Of a stretch of DNA of 64,000 nucleotides, positions 49,136 through 61,563 are shown piece by piece. This DNA is from Cheilinus undulatus (Eukaryota > Chordata > Actinopteri > Labriformes > Labridae): assembly GCF_018320785.1 (NCBI RefSeq), contig NC_054881.1:15624275-15688274 (forward strand), in the 5' to 3' direction. Positions within the stretch are counted from its first letter, which is position 1. Every line of letters starts with the position of its first letter. Both the position numbers and the translations under genes were made by a program. The notes under the pieces are model-generated. The model was not told the DNA's origin. It made no database searches and saw nothing but the letters and a program-made list of their open reading frames with translations.

Positions 49136-49391
49136 CTCGGTCTTTTTTCTCTCACTTTTCTGTTTGTATTATGGCTGAGCATAGCCTTATGTGACTTTGT
49201 TGAAAAAGGAAATTAGTATTAAGACAAAATAATAGTTAAATTTCCACAATTTACACAACCTCTACTTAATGTCTTACACATTTATTAATATTTTACACAT
49301 CACATGTATGCGATCAACATATAGAATCTATACGACTCTATTTCAAATACTTCAGTATTTTATTTTTCCCCACTAAAAACATAAATTGAAC

Positions 49392-49393
<2 letters not shown>

Positions 49394-49429
<36 letters not shown>

Positions 49430-49431
49430 TT
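49394..49431. repeat. AAT trinucleotide microsatellite
   Basis: About twelve uninterrupted ATA units beginning CATAATAATAATAATAAT. A simple-sequence repeat just upstream of the lman1 promoter region. Confidence 0.97.
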
Positions 49432-49629
49432 TGTAGTACAGGAAAAAGAGGAAAAAAGAATGTACTTCTGTAAATGATCTCATTGTGTGTGTAGTACATA
49501 ATGCATGTTGTTTCCATATTTACACAGCTTGAATACAGGATTTATTAACCATGCACAATATTACCAAAAAGCCCAAACAGCTGTGGTGGGGGAAGGTGTC
49601 AAAAAATAATATTTGCACATCCAGTCAAC

Positions 49630-50190
49630 ATTTGTTTTGTGATCTTGGAGAAGGCTTCCCAGGCACCAAGATGGACATGTTCCTAGTGCATGTTGGCCTC
49701 CGTGGGGGTGGGGTGTAGAGGCGTAGGTGACCTCAGAATTTCATCTTTGCTTTTTGCAGATGATTTGGCTCTGTTGGCTTCTTTGGCTGGGGACCTCCAG
49801 CATGCACTGGAGTGGTTTATAGCTGACTGCTCAAAGGCCAGAATTAGAGTCAGCACCTCCAAGTTCAGTGTTTGCCCAAGGGTGTCTTTGTCCCAGGTTA
49901 GTTTAAATATGTCAGGGTCTTGTTCACAAGTGAGGGTAGAATGGATGGTGGCTCTGCCTTAGAGATAGGGTGAGGGGCTTGGACATCTGTGAAGGTCTCA
50001 ACTGGGAGGAGAGCTGGGGGTAGACCCAGGACTTACTGGAGGGATTATATATCTCATATGGCCTGGGAACACCTCAGAATCCCCCAGGAAGAGCTGGAAA
50101 ATGTTACTGGGGAGAGAGATGTCTGGGTAGACTTGCTAAGCCTGCTGGCAATGTGACCCCGGAAAAGTGGAAGAGAGTGGATAAGATATT
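49630..50190 (+). mobile_element. LINE fragment with reverse transcriptase FADD box
   Basis: The plus strand encodes VGDLRISSLLFADDLALLAS, containing the catalytic FADD box, then LQHALEWFIADCSKARIRVS and TSKF. After frameshifts the 3' part reads like the usual tail of the same family (GDVWVDLLSLLA-type near 50110-50150, then GTGGAAGAGAGTGGATAAG). It is 5'-truncated and internally deleted. Same family as the minus-strand copy at 35099-35800. Confidence 0.8.
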
Positions 50191-50409
50191 TTCATAGAAA
50201 GCATTTCTTGAAGTACAGAGTAAAACAAACAGTAAGATAACAAGTATAGTTTTCTCTGCAGGGGGAAAAAATCCCCTCAAACCAAAAGATCCTGTCAGGA
50301 GCTTTAAATGGTAACTGATCATTTAAATGTTTGCTTATCTGGCCTGTTTTGGGGTTCATATTTATCCAAGACTTTTTTTTTTTTATCACAGTTAGAAAGC
50401 ACAGAGGTA

Positions 50410-50900
50410 AAATATATCCAGTACTGATAGGTTCTGTACAGCTGTTGCAGGTCCAGGCTCTGGGTTTTGTGCATGTTGATTTATCGTCACACTGCCATTG
50501 ATTACTTCCACACTTGATGAGAACATAGCCATCTGTGGTTTTCCCACCAGGACAGGTCAAAGTGTGATCTGGGCAGTGTTACCTAGTCTTGTAGACCTGG
50601 TTTAAGTGCCCAAACACAAAAGTGAAGTTGGTTTTGTAAAGAATAGAACTGCATATGCTGTTGCACATATTTCCTGAAACTAAAGGATTTAGCAATCAAA
50701 GATCAATAATGTAACAAGAATCTCACATATCAGACATCAGAACTCATTTGGAGATGTTTGTGTAGCTGCTGTATTACCTGTGTAGTCCTGCCCAGACTCA
50801 TAAGCCTGCATGGGGTCAGTGAAAGGTTATGTGGTGTTGTAGTCATTGCTGGCTGCAGCAGCTTTTCTCTGCAGTGTGAAAAGCTCAGCAGGAGACCAGA
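50410..50900 (-). pseudogene. Unrecognised cysteine-rich two-exon gene relic with in-frame stops
   Basis: A candidate upstream exon ends at 50778 (reading FTDPMQAYESGQDYT) before a GTAATA donor in phase 1. A candidate downstream exon begins at 50673 after TTTAGTTTCAG. The phases match (G+GA) and the joined frame continues NMCNSICSSILYKTNF, then HCPDHTLTCPGGKTT, KCGSNQWQCDDKSTC and WTCNSC. A TAA at 50579-50581 interrupts the second exon, and another TAA lies just before PFTDP in the first. Nine or more cysteines and two N-glycosylation-like sites (NFT and NTT) suggest an ancestral secreted protein. The gene family was not recognised. The far end is undefined: the frame runs open to 50192. Confidence 0.45.
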
Positions 50901-53900
50901 GATGACACAATTATCGGCCACTTCTTCGCCCCGCTAGTGGAGGCGCAGCATCACTTTCTGTGATTACGGGTTCAGGAACGAACCCCAGAACAAAACAGCT
51001 ATTGTAGTGACAGTAATCCAGGGAGTTTGACTGTTCTGGAAAAAGATCAGCTAATGGCATGGGCTGATCTGCATGGAATAACAGTTAAAAAGCTTTACAG
51101 AAGTTATTTCACACACAGGGGACCATTGTCATTTCAGTCTTGAAACAAGTTTATATTTAATTTTTCAAAAAAAGAGCCTCTAAATGTAGAACGGATGTGG
51201 ATTTATTTATGCTGGCTTTCTTTTTTCATTTAATCTTTGCAACAGCACAAATAGTGCCAAACATGCAACTAGGAAATATAATGCTTGTGGTCTCTAAGGA
51301 ACATCAGTCTTTATACTTTTTCTAACTAAATGATGATGCATAAAAGGCAATGAAGGCATGAATTATAATCATCAAAAAGATCTCTTTTGTTGTAAACCAA
51401 TAACAGATTAATCATACAGTAGGGAGTATGTAAAAGTTTTTTATCCAAGTCATAGAGGTTAAATTTAGGTGTTTCTTTGCTAATACAATGAAAGTGGATT
51501 GATCTCATTTGTTTTCAGGGTAGCATTCATACATAAATCATTTCAAAGCGCTTTACATAGTTAAAACAAAGTATTTGTAACATTATGAGAATCAAAAGTT
51601 GACACTGAGCAGCATAGAAATATAGAACTTATTAAAAAAGAAAAGTGAATTAAAACCATGAACTGCTTATAAGAAGTGAACTGCTGTCCCTTAATCAAAC
51701 ATTTAAAGAGAGAGTGCAGCGGTGCTTTATTGATCAAGAAGTGGTGAATGCGATGGTTGCAAAGGAGTCTGATTTTAGAAACAAAATGAGAAAATTATCT
51801 TTTCAGTCAATTCATTGCCTCAGTCAACATTTCCATTTTTAAAATTTCTTTATAAATCTTTGGTCTCCATAACTATGCTCATATCTACTCTAACAAAAGA
51901 TATTACTCGTTTCATATGATTGATGATGAATCAGGACATGCACACTCCCCGCTTCCTCCATGTTAACAGATGGAACAGTTCATGTAAAAATGTTTAATTT
52001 TCTTTTATGCTAGTTTTAATTTATCATTTGATACAAAAAAAGACCACATGTAACACCACAATCAACAGCTGTTGTTAAGTTATTAAACCTTAAAATGCCA
52101 GAACCTGTTTCACCATGGCGTTTATGGCCTGACGGATCTTTGGTGTTTTATTGGTAAGCTACATGCCTGCTTTGACTAGGAATAGGGGCGCAGAGTTCAC
52201 TGTGGCTCTATTCTGCACATGTCCTGGCTGCAAATTATGTCACCAGTGCAGTCTGTCTTTACCAAAGAATCCTTTCACAAATATGTCATTAGATTATAAC
52301 AGGGAGTCAATGTTGATATTAATGTGGAAACCTTGTGGAAATCAACAGTCCGCCCACAGGCTGTCAAAGTGTTTTCCCACCTTATTATCATGATTATTGA
52401 CAAGACTGCTATATTTAAGTATCATGCTATACATCAACCTGAAAGTTATAATTCTGGTGATCCTGACCATTTCAAGACGAAACTAAGACAGCAGCCACAA
52501 TCTACTCACCTGTCAGACAAACAACAATCTGTTGACTCATTAAATGTACCACTTATAGACTGCAGCCTACTCTTCTGATCATGATATTCCAACAAAAATG
52601 GTCTTACTTCTGTGCATGTGTCCCCACAATCCAAATCCAGTGAAAGATTCAATCTAAACTCATGATTATGCCCATAAAGATCCACATATGGCTTCAAATC
52701 TAAAAATGATCATAAATATGAACTCTAGCTATATTTTATAAAAAAAAAAAATTAAAAATTTTGAACTACTATAGCGGCGCTCCAAGAGAATGTAAGTCAA
52801 TGCTGGAAAAGCAGCATTTCAAAATTAAGGTGCTAATGGCATTTGAGTTGATCATTCAACAAACTCCTGATGACACTCATAAAGATCAACAGATTACTGG
52901 TTCAGTAATGTAAGTGTGGGAAGCTATATGCTCTCACCTTGAAAATAAGGTTTTGACAATGATTTTAGACACAAATGTCTGTGTTAAAATTTTATTTTAA
53001 AAAACTAAGCATCAGTAATGAAGGATAAACTTGTATCTTAGCCTGATTTTTTACCATTTTTTCGCCATTTATATGTACAACCAATACTGTTAACAGCACC
53101 AAAGCGCATTAAGGTTAACCCAGTCTGTTGTCCAAATATCAAAAATCAATATGTGACAGAAAACAGGCTCCAGATCATGACTACACCAATCAATTGTGGT
53201 GCCACTGTCATTGTGGGAACTTTTTTCAACACTAATAACCTTAAAACAGTGAAAACAAACATATTTTCTCTCTTTGCATTGCTAAGGTTCATCGTTAATG
53301 TCTAAATGCTTTGCTAAACGGAGACAAAATGTTTAGGGGAACAGTTTCTGCAAAATCATCATTAGGAAACAAAGACATCTTAAATGGAATTTATTAAAAA
53401 GGAGTTTAAATCCAGACTATAAATTTAAAACGTGTTAAATTACTCAGGTTTGTGGTGGCTGTGTGAGGGCAGACAAAATAGAGGCCTCTGTCCTTTGTGT
53501 GAGGAAGTTCTCATTAGGGAGTTAAACCACACTCTTTGTGAGGAAATGTAGGATTTAAATAACAAAAGCAATGCTAATGGATCCATTTAGTGGCTTACAA
53601 TGGGAACCTGTAGGATGTTAATGGGTCACTGAGACTGTGAATAGACGATCACATGAGTCAGCACAAATATTTGGCCAGGGAATTATACGATGCTGTGGTA
53701 AACATATACTGGAGGTAACAGCAAGTTTATCTCATGTTAAACCAACAATGGATTGATATTTATAGGATACATTCGATCTTTAATTTCACAGGGACTATAT
53801 GATTGATTTTTATTTCATATACTCTTGATCAGTGAAGCAAAGGTGACTATGTAGATGAGTCCAACAGTTGTGTTGTGCATGGGTGACTTCTTCCTGGGCA

Positions 53901-54639
53901 TCTACGGGCGATTGTATCAGGGAGAAAGGGAGAGTGGCTTCTTACCTCCTGCTGTGACAACAAAGCTTAGTTTAATGAAGCCTGTTGCTTCATGGTGTTT
54001 ATTCATACCTGAAAAGCACAAAGGCAGACATTACCACATGAAGAAAATGACAGCAGGCTAAGGAAATGAACCTGCTGGGCTCTAGAAATAACCAACATGG
54101 AATCATTCAAAATACTTGAGTGTTGACTTTTCTCCTTGTAGCGTACCTCAGTTATAAGAACGAAGGTAGTCATAATACAATCCCCAGTATTTTAATGATT
54201 GATGGCATAGAAGAGTGTCTAAATTTGACAGAACTTCAGTTATGTAGTCTTTTTTCAAACATATACTACTGGTGATGAGAGCACAGCTCATAAAAATGTT
54301 TGTAAATAATGCATATCTTGATTTAGAAAGATTTTTGATATATTTATAGGCAGCTTATCTTTATTTTGTAAAATGTGTTGAATTAATGTAAAAAAATGGA
54401 ATTATATTAATATGAAAATGTAAAAATTAGCTATTTTAATTTATGGAAAAGTGATGCGATTAAATAAGTTTGTACTTATCCCTGCTCAAGTTTGAGCATG
54501 AAATCTGGTTCATTAAGTTTCCTTGTTTTGTTTCTTTTTCTCTCTCTTTTAACACGTTATCTATTCTGTATGTGTCTCCTCAATGTATATGCGCATTAGG
54601 CAGAGATCTTTTTTATTTTAAATGTTTGAAATAAACTTC

Positions 54640-54640
<1 letters not shown>

Positions 54641-54679
<39 letters not shown>
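54641..54679. repeat. CTAA tetranucleotide microsatellite
   Basis: About nine to ten uninterrupted CTAA units, preceded by GAAATAAACTTCA. A retroposon tail origin is possible, but no LINE body is recognisable to the left. Confidence 0.95.
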
Positions 54680-56849
54680 GCTAATCGTAAAAATATGTTG
54701 GCAGTGTGTAGGTACTGAAACATCAACAGAAAATGGTGCCAAATGCAGGAGATTATCTGCTTTTTTTTGGTAATTGATAATAGGAAATCATCACTTTTCG
54801 GGTACGTATCTCTTAAACTTTTTGGTTTGATTGACCCTTTGGTTGACCCTTACTTGAACTGATGGTTTTAAGATATACCTTACCTCCCAAACAAAGTAAG
54901 TGCACACATACATAGAATAGAGTGTTAGGAAAAACTTGCTTGTTTGCAAGAGTTTTTAAAAAAAAGAAAAAAAATGACAATACTTGTACAAAAACAAATC
55001 TATTGCCTCTGTGTGGGATGCTAAGACATAACACATTTAACCCACTGACCCTTTATTTTAGTTCGGTCACTATTGTGACCCTAATGAACTCGTTATCAAA
55101 GATATTTCACAATAAAAGCAATCTTCATCAAACCAGGAAATTAGACAGCCAATGGTTAAGACAGTAAAACAGGCAAAATGAAAACATTGCAATTCAGCTG
55201 TGGGTTCTGTACACATCTGTACAGCATATTTTTTCTCTGTATTTCAGGAATTACCCAAATAAAAACAGCATTTCCCACACAATGAGACTATACATGACTG
55301 GTATAGCTAAGGTAATTTTGTAGGTTAATCCGTGTTTTCTGGCTCTTTTGACGGTATTCATCAGCAGTCTTTTATGTAAAGATGCTTGAATAATATCACT
55401 TGCCTTTTTAAATGTTTTACTGGATATTCCATAATTAAAGCAGGTGAGATGTGTATAAAGTCTTACTGTTGTATTGCAACCATCGTCCTTGAGAGCAGGA
55501 TAGTATCGGCAGTAAGCAGCTGCAGAAAAAACAGTTAAAACAACAGCGTTAAGAAGAATTTTAACATCATTGTTCTTTAAATTGTGCATTTATGTTTAAG
55601 TAGACACCTCTCTTGTGCACAGATGGATTTTTTTTTTTAAAGGAAAAATGGTTGGCAAATATAGTTGGGTGGCTATAAATAAACCTAGATAGCCCAGCCA
55701 AGTATCATCTATGTGTGGGAAACTCTGAAGCAAAGTCAAAGGAACAAAACTGTTTATATACCACTGAAAATGTCAGGAAAATTTCAAGACAGTCTGCCCC
55801 TGACAAAATCCTGGGTTGAACATTCACACACATCCTTCAGATGCACAGTCAACTCTAGACTTATTGTTTTTTTATATCAGTGCTACATGCAACTGGATGT
55901 ATTCACAGCACCACTGTGAAGAAGAGAAAGAGAAATGAGAACGAAACAGTTTCATAACATTGCATGAAAAAATGTACTTGTTTGCTCACCTGCTGCTTGA
56001 TGTAAACATCATCCCGACTTCTTGCTCATGCAAAAATTTCCTGAATAAGTCCTGCTGTGTTTGTGCAAACTTTTATGGCAGGAAAAGTCTATGTAAAAGT
56101 GGAATGAAAACTTTAGCTGTTGGCATTCACGCATGCACAGTCATCTTAAACTTAATGACATTTTCCTGAAAATGTCCTACCTACATGTGTGAATACAGCT
56201 CAATGGACTCCTTTCTTGGAGTTAAAAGTAGATTTTGATTTAATTTCAAGCAATTATCCTCAGAAATTTAATGATTACACAACATCAGAGCTGCCTTTGC
56301 TTCTGTCTTATTTGTTGGTTCAATTCTGTGCACATACTCGCGCCCGACAATGCGAAAGGACTGAACCTTTATTTCAGATTGCTTCAACACAGTCCAGTGT
56401 GGTCCGGCCCAGAGAGGGCACTTATTGTCCACTGAGGACTTTGCCACATTCATTTGAAGAGTGACCCTTTCTCATTATTAACAGACACACTAAACGATGG
56501 GCCCCAAACAATACAGAACAGATCCCTTTATGCGCACAAGTGCTCAACGTTTCAGCAGCTCCCTCTTCCTTTCAGATACCTGCACACAAGTGAAAGATGT
56601 GGGCGACACAAAAGATATTCTCAACTTTCCTTTTCTCCCCATTGGGTGAAACAGGCCCATTTTAAAGCTTTTATTTGTGCAAAGCCTCTCATTAACTCCG
56701 CTCATGCTGCCTCCCTCTGCTTGCCATCGCTTAAGTACTGGGTGTTGTAAAAAAGCTACCAATTAGTCCCTCATCAGCTCCAATTAGAGGAGACAAAGCC
56801 TGAGTAAAGATAACTCGATGAGAGGGAGAGGTGGAAGGGTGAGGGCTGT

Positions 56850-57700
56850 ACGTGTGTTGTTTTGTGTGCTCCTGTTTGTGTGTAAAAAGCCTGCGCCGAC
56901 ACAACATAGTTTGTAATAATTGAAGAACTTGTGGCAATTCAGTTTGACCCACTGCAGCTTCAGGTCCATTCACTGTGCGGGCTCCTCAGCAGGCCCTTTT
57001 CTCAGAGGCCAAGTGTTGTTGTGCTGGGAAGACCGGCCCCCCAGGAGTCCCAGAAAAGGAGCCTTTCAATCCTCTCTACCTGTTTGCAGCATGTAAAGCA
57101 CTCAGGAACGGGCCGATCACTCATTATTGTCTCCTTCACTCTCAATACTTCCTTAAACTTCCAACAAGAGCCAGGCCCTTTAAAGAGGGGAGGGGGGACA
57201 GGAGATGTATGTTAAGGGGGTGCCTTTCGCCTCATTAGAATTGAATTTGCACTGTCTTGCAATTACGTTGGAGGGCAACAATGTATTTTTTCATCATAAT
57301 CTCCTCTGAATGGGGGGTTTTTGGGGCAGTTAATTTGCTGCCCACACTAACGCATTAATTAATGAATTGGGTAACACTAATTTTCTCTATGCTGCCTCTC
57401 TCTCTGTTTGTTTCCTCCGTCAGTTTCCAACTGCTCTAATAAAATTACCTCATTAAGGCCTTTATCGCAGCACAGTAACTCTCTCATTCATTTGGTATTA
57501 AACATTTTTATTGAAAGGAGGTTGGGTGTGTGATTGTTCCCATTCAGAGTTGCATCTTTTTGTGGGTGGTTCTAAATAATGAGGGGGGACGAGAAGGGAG
57601 ATATAATTAGGGACAAGGGGGCACTTCAGCAAATATTTGCAATCTTTTAAGGCTCGCCGTCATATGACAGTGATTAATTACTTCCAGAAAGGATTTGAGA
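56850..57700. promoter_or_regulatory. Candidate conserved developmental enhancer block
   Basis: A long unique stretch free of recognisable repeats, dense in homeodomain cores and with the texture of ultraconserved non-coding DNA. Examples are CATTAATTAATGAATTGGGT (57352-57371), TTAATTTGCTGCCC (57329-57342), TACCTCATTAAGGCC (57446-57460), TATAATTAGGG (57602-57612) and GTGATTAATTACTT (57670-57683). It lies 7.8-8.7 kb upstream of lman1 and about 4 kb beyond the ccbe1 stop. Identification is by sequence character only. Confidence 0.45.
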
Positions 57701-58414
57701 GAAATAAATTGCCACTTTTCTTTCTGTTTTTCTGTTTTCTCCAAGGCAGGATGACCCCAGCTTGTTAAAAGGATGTGCACAGGAGTTTAATTTCGGCCCC
57801 TCTTTAATCAAAAGCAAATTATGGCATGAACTGTTCTCTGAAAATGGGCTCATTGTGAAACAAATACACAACATGTAAACAATGATGAAGTGTTTAATCG
57901 AGGTGGAATCTGGCTGTTTAGAGGAGAAACTTGGCAGGAGCAGAAAAGACTAAGAAATCTGTTTTTGTTTATGTTTCTGAGAAAATAGTGATATCATCGA
58001 TAACTGCAATGAAATAATCCTCGATGTGCTTTGATTGTGTTGATTAAAAATGTGTAAAAAAGTTAAAAGTTTGTGTTCTAGAACAAACTTTAACAGGCTA
58101 TTTATTCTGACAGACACAAACAAACACCCTCAGCCGCTCTCTTTCAGTTCGCATCATCACTGGTGTCTTGTTTTCAAACATCTTTGAGAGAAAAGACAGG
58201 AATATTGTTGCATAAGGACGTCTAATTTCGGTCAACGGGTCCGAAAATAAACAAGAAAATAACATTACCCATGCTGAGTGAGCATCTCCACAGGGCTTTA
58301 TTCATAATTGTGTTTTGATTGTCTTCATAATCAAACTGCTAAGTTTAATGAGTTCACTGAACACTGTGCATCATTCAGAATCCCACAGTCTGTGCTGAAG
58401 AATATCAGCTGATG

Positions 58415-58429
58415 ACTGCCACCTAGTGG
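58415..58429 (-). promoter_or_regulatory. Candidate CTCF motif, reverse orientation
   Basis: The minus strand reads CCACTAGGTGGCAGT, a full match to the CTCF core CCASYAGRKGGCA. It lies in unique sequence between lman1 and ccbe1. Motif only; no binding data. Confidence 0.45.
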
Positions 58430-58670
58430 AGATAGAAGGGATATAGAGGGGTTATCAAAGCACAAAGGACTGTGGAGGAAATATTGAGGCCCTTCACCAA
58501 AAGTTAAATCAGGATGTTATAAAAACACTTTCATATGAAGACATTAAAAATTCAAGATTTTATTTTCGAGATTATTCTCAAGAAGGATTTATGGACCTCA
58601 AGGGCAGCAGAGGAGTTGGGCTGTCTGGCTTCCAAGTTTAGAGATAACAACAGTAAAGTATTCTTTAAAA

Positions 58671-58800
58671 GGGCGCTGATGGCCAAGCGGTTTTGTTTGT
58701 GTAACCCAGGTAAAGAGGCTGTTGTCCTTGACACAGGAAGCCCAGGTTCAAATCTGGCCTATGTCATTTCTCGCTCCCTAGAGATATTTCCTATCTTATT
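58671..58800 (+). mobile_element. tRNA-derived SINE fragment
   Basis: GCGCTGATGGCCAAGCGGTT at the head is a tRNA Ser/Leu-type A-box region. GCCCAGGTTCAAATCTGGCC about 65 bases later is a B box. The rest (CATTTCTCGCTCCCTAGAGA) is a SINE-type body. It lacks a tRNA acceptor stem and so is not a functional tRNA gene. Confidence 0.7.
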
Positions 58801-58827
58801 TTAATCTAAGGTCATCAGTTCATCAAA

Positions 58828-59420
58828 ATTAGAGCTGTCAAAACATTTTTTCATAGCCACTTTGCATTTGATGCAATTTTTAATCTTATGTTAAAATTGT
58901 AATTATTTTTCATTTCAAAACAACTTTTGAGTCAGTATTGATGATGTGAAGTTTTGAACTGGGTGTGGTTTATGATCTTTAACATTTATTTTAAAAATAA
59001 GTGTTGAACTGCTATGCTAGTGTGGACTGAAACCATAATTTAGAGATAGGCAACAGCTTAAAATGCTTTTTATGTCAAATGCAGTGCTCAACACTGTTGT
59101 ACATAAAGAAATATGCAGAACTGCATGCAAGAAATGACTTCCAGAGGGTGCAGTTTAGATGATGTCTCGGGGTAAGTAATCCAGCTAAGGTAAACCAATA
59201 AACCAAGATATTTCCCCATGAAACAGTTCCTTCTATGCTTTTAATTTGTAATTTATCCTGTCTTAAGTCAAGAGTACTTCACATCCTGTTTGGAAGGCAC
59301 ATGCTTTTACTTTGGAAGACAAATAAGGAGCAACTTGTTGGTAACAACTTCAACTTAACCACATTAAAAACTGCTTGCTATGATGGAAAAGTAAATAAAA
59401 TAGCTTAAGAGGATGGTAGA
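58828..59420. mobile_element. Possible diverged copy of the GGGCTGTCAA MITE family
   Basis: AGAGCTGTCAAAACATTTTT resembles the left terminus of the MITE at 47388-47942. Later text (about 59290-59345: TGCTTTTACTTTGGAAGAC, then AAATAAGGAGCAACTTG) resembles its interior. A matching right terminus was not found, so the right boundary is a guess. Confidence 0.35.
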
Positions 59421-60625
59421 AAGGGAAATGTCTGATGTCATAAGGTCCATATAACACTGTACTTTTCCTCTGAGCTGTGAGGTAGTTATTTTATTTTTAT
59501 TTTTAAAGGGAAACAAGACATTCAAAGAAGCAGTGGTGCCTGTCTCTATCACCACTGTGGGAACATGGAGATGCAAAGGCACATACAATCCAGCTGAAGA
59601 GCCACGACCTTAGCTTAACTATGGTGCACAAAATAGCATGTTATTCGAGCAATTTTAAAAAGATGATGCTTTAATTTCAGACCTTAATCCAATTGTGATC
59701 ATCGTATTTACACAAATAACCTGAATTAAAATATCTTGCAATTTCTCCCTAATAAAAGAAAGCATTTCAGAGTCAATCTAGAAATAAAGAAAAGTGATTT
59801 ATGAAGGTGTGACTTTAACCCTGTGAAAGAGATTGTGTTTCATGTTCTGTCAAATTGAAAGAAAAATACAGGATCCTTTTTGTGATCATCTGTTCATATA
59901 CAATAGTACTTCCTTCATCAGTTAAAACTGGTTATAGACTTTTGATGAGTTTAAAAAGACTGCCTCCATTTTAGCAAACAACAAACCATCATCAGCAATA
60001 AAGAATCCATTCTGTGTATCACTTTTAGGTTTGCAATGATCTCATCCATGAAAACAGTGGAGACATCACATCACAGCTTCACAGCTGCTCTAAACCACTT
60101 GAAGACTTGAGCAGTGCTGATAAAAGAGACTCAAGGTTTCTGGTACATGAGTGAGTTTTTAATTTTATTGCTCAGCTGTGATGTAAAAAATGTCCTTTCC
60201 ATGTTTTTGTCAAGCCCTTGAGATAATATCTGCAAGTTCTCTTAATCCAAAGAAGGACAGGGGAGGAAAAAAAAAAAAAATTTGCAGCATGAGAACAGTC
60301 CAAGTCTACATCCAAAACCCAGCTGGAAGTCCTAAAGCTCACTCCCACTTCAGGGCCAAACATGTTCAGCCTCCTCCAGCTATGATTTCATGACCTGACC
60401 ACCTCAGGATTCTAGGTAAAAGTGTAAAGTGAGAGTATCTTTTGGTGTTATCATTAAACATCAGACTGGAATAAAACATTTCCTGTCCTTAAATTGATTG
60501 CTGTATAATTTTTAGAAAACGTGTGATCTTCATAATTAAATCATCTATTTGACGTCACTACGGGCTGATTTGTAGATGAACCTGACAATGTAGTGATTCT
60601 GCAGCTTTCAATGGCCTTGAGTATG

Positions 60626-60639
60626 TCTCCCTCTGGTGG
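60626..60639 (-). promoter_or_regulatory. Second candidate CTCF motif, reverse orientation
   Basis: The minus strand reads CCACCAGAGGGAGA, close to the CTCF core CCASYAGRGGGCR. It is about 2.2 kb from the first reverse-oriented motif and in the same orientation. Motif only. Confidence 0.4.
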
Positions 60640-61563
60640 ACCAAACATATGCAGTCCTCCTACAGCTGAGTGCATGCAGAGGCAGAGAAAGCCTGATGCC
60701 CTGAACTCAAACCAAAACAATAAATCAATTATTAAGTGAGCTTGAACAAGAAAGATAAACATGAACTGTTTACTTAAGTGATTACCTTTTTCTGCTACTG
60801 TTCAAGCTTAATTTGTGAAAAATGCAGCCTATTTGTAAAATTCACAGCAACTTCTCTTTGCTATAAAGACTAAATAGAACTGTTGACAACAGCTTGGACA
60901 CAGTAAAGTTAAGCATTTTTTCACTTTCATAAATCAAAGACAGAAAAGCAAAATGAATATAGTTCAAAAAAAGTCAAGCCGCTTTAGACAGCTTAATGGC
61001 GTATAAATGTGTGAAGACATCACTACGTGTTGCATGAGTATTAAATTACGGACAGCATTGCAGATATTACTTGCCATTATTTCATCTTCTTCTTATTGTT
61101 TTTCATTTGTTGTCATGGAAACTGACAACATCAGTGAAGTTTCCAGATGAGAAGAAAGAGCAGTAGAGTCACTGTACAAAATCTCAACACCTCATCCATC
61201 ATTCTCGCTTTATGAATCCATCTTTTATCGATTCATCCCTAAGTTATGGGGTGGCTCATTTCTTTCTTCATTTTTGTTTTAAACAGAGCAAAATACTTTC
61301 TTTGAGTAATGAGGGAGAAACCGCTTTAATGAGAGACTTGTTTAATGTGCTGTGAAGGAGCCATGTGTTTCTGAAAATTCAAAACCATAAAAAACAGATC
61401 TGCACAGTCTTCTGTTAAAAATATACACACAAAATCCAAGTATTATATAAAAATAAAAATCTGTGATCAAAACTTTACAGTTCATTCTATTTAAAAACAG
61501 TTAAATAAAAAAGAAAACATCTCATTATTTACACCTGGCACTACTCATTCAAACTCACCATCT

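Larger units (their letters stand above)
49046..61563. other. Intergenic region between lman1 and ccbe1
   Basis: It contains the lman1 promoter, an AAT microsatellite (49394-49431), a LINE fragment (49630-50190), a two-exon pseudogene (50410-50900), a CTAA microsatellite (54641-54679), a candidate regulatory block (56850-57700), two CTCF-like motifs and a SINE (58671-58800). The right end probably includes the ccbe1 3' UTR; minus-strand AATAAA at 60164-60169 is one possible signal. In 51000-54600 I see only unassigned AT-rich DNA. Confidence 0.6.

Noticed and set aside
49690-49962. Plus-strand 90-residue open frame as a host gene
   Set aside because: It contains the FADD box and flanking residues of a LINE reverse transcriptase, so it is retroelement debris.
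50192-50560. Minus-strand 122-residue open frame as an intact gene
   Set aside because: Its Met is internal to a longer exon-like frame broken by TAA at 50579-50581; the C-terminal half looks like intron or UTR read-through.
58671-58760. Possible tRNA Ser/Leu gene with A and B boxes
   Set aside because: No folding acceptor stem; spacing and downstream sequence fit a tRNA-derived SINE.
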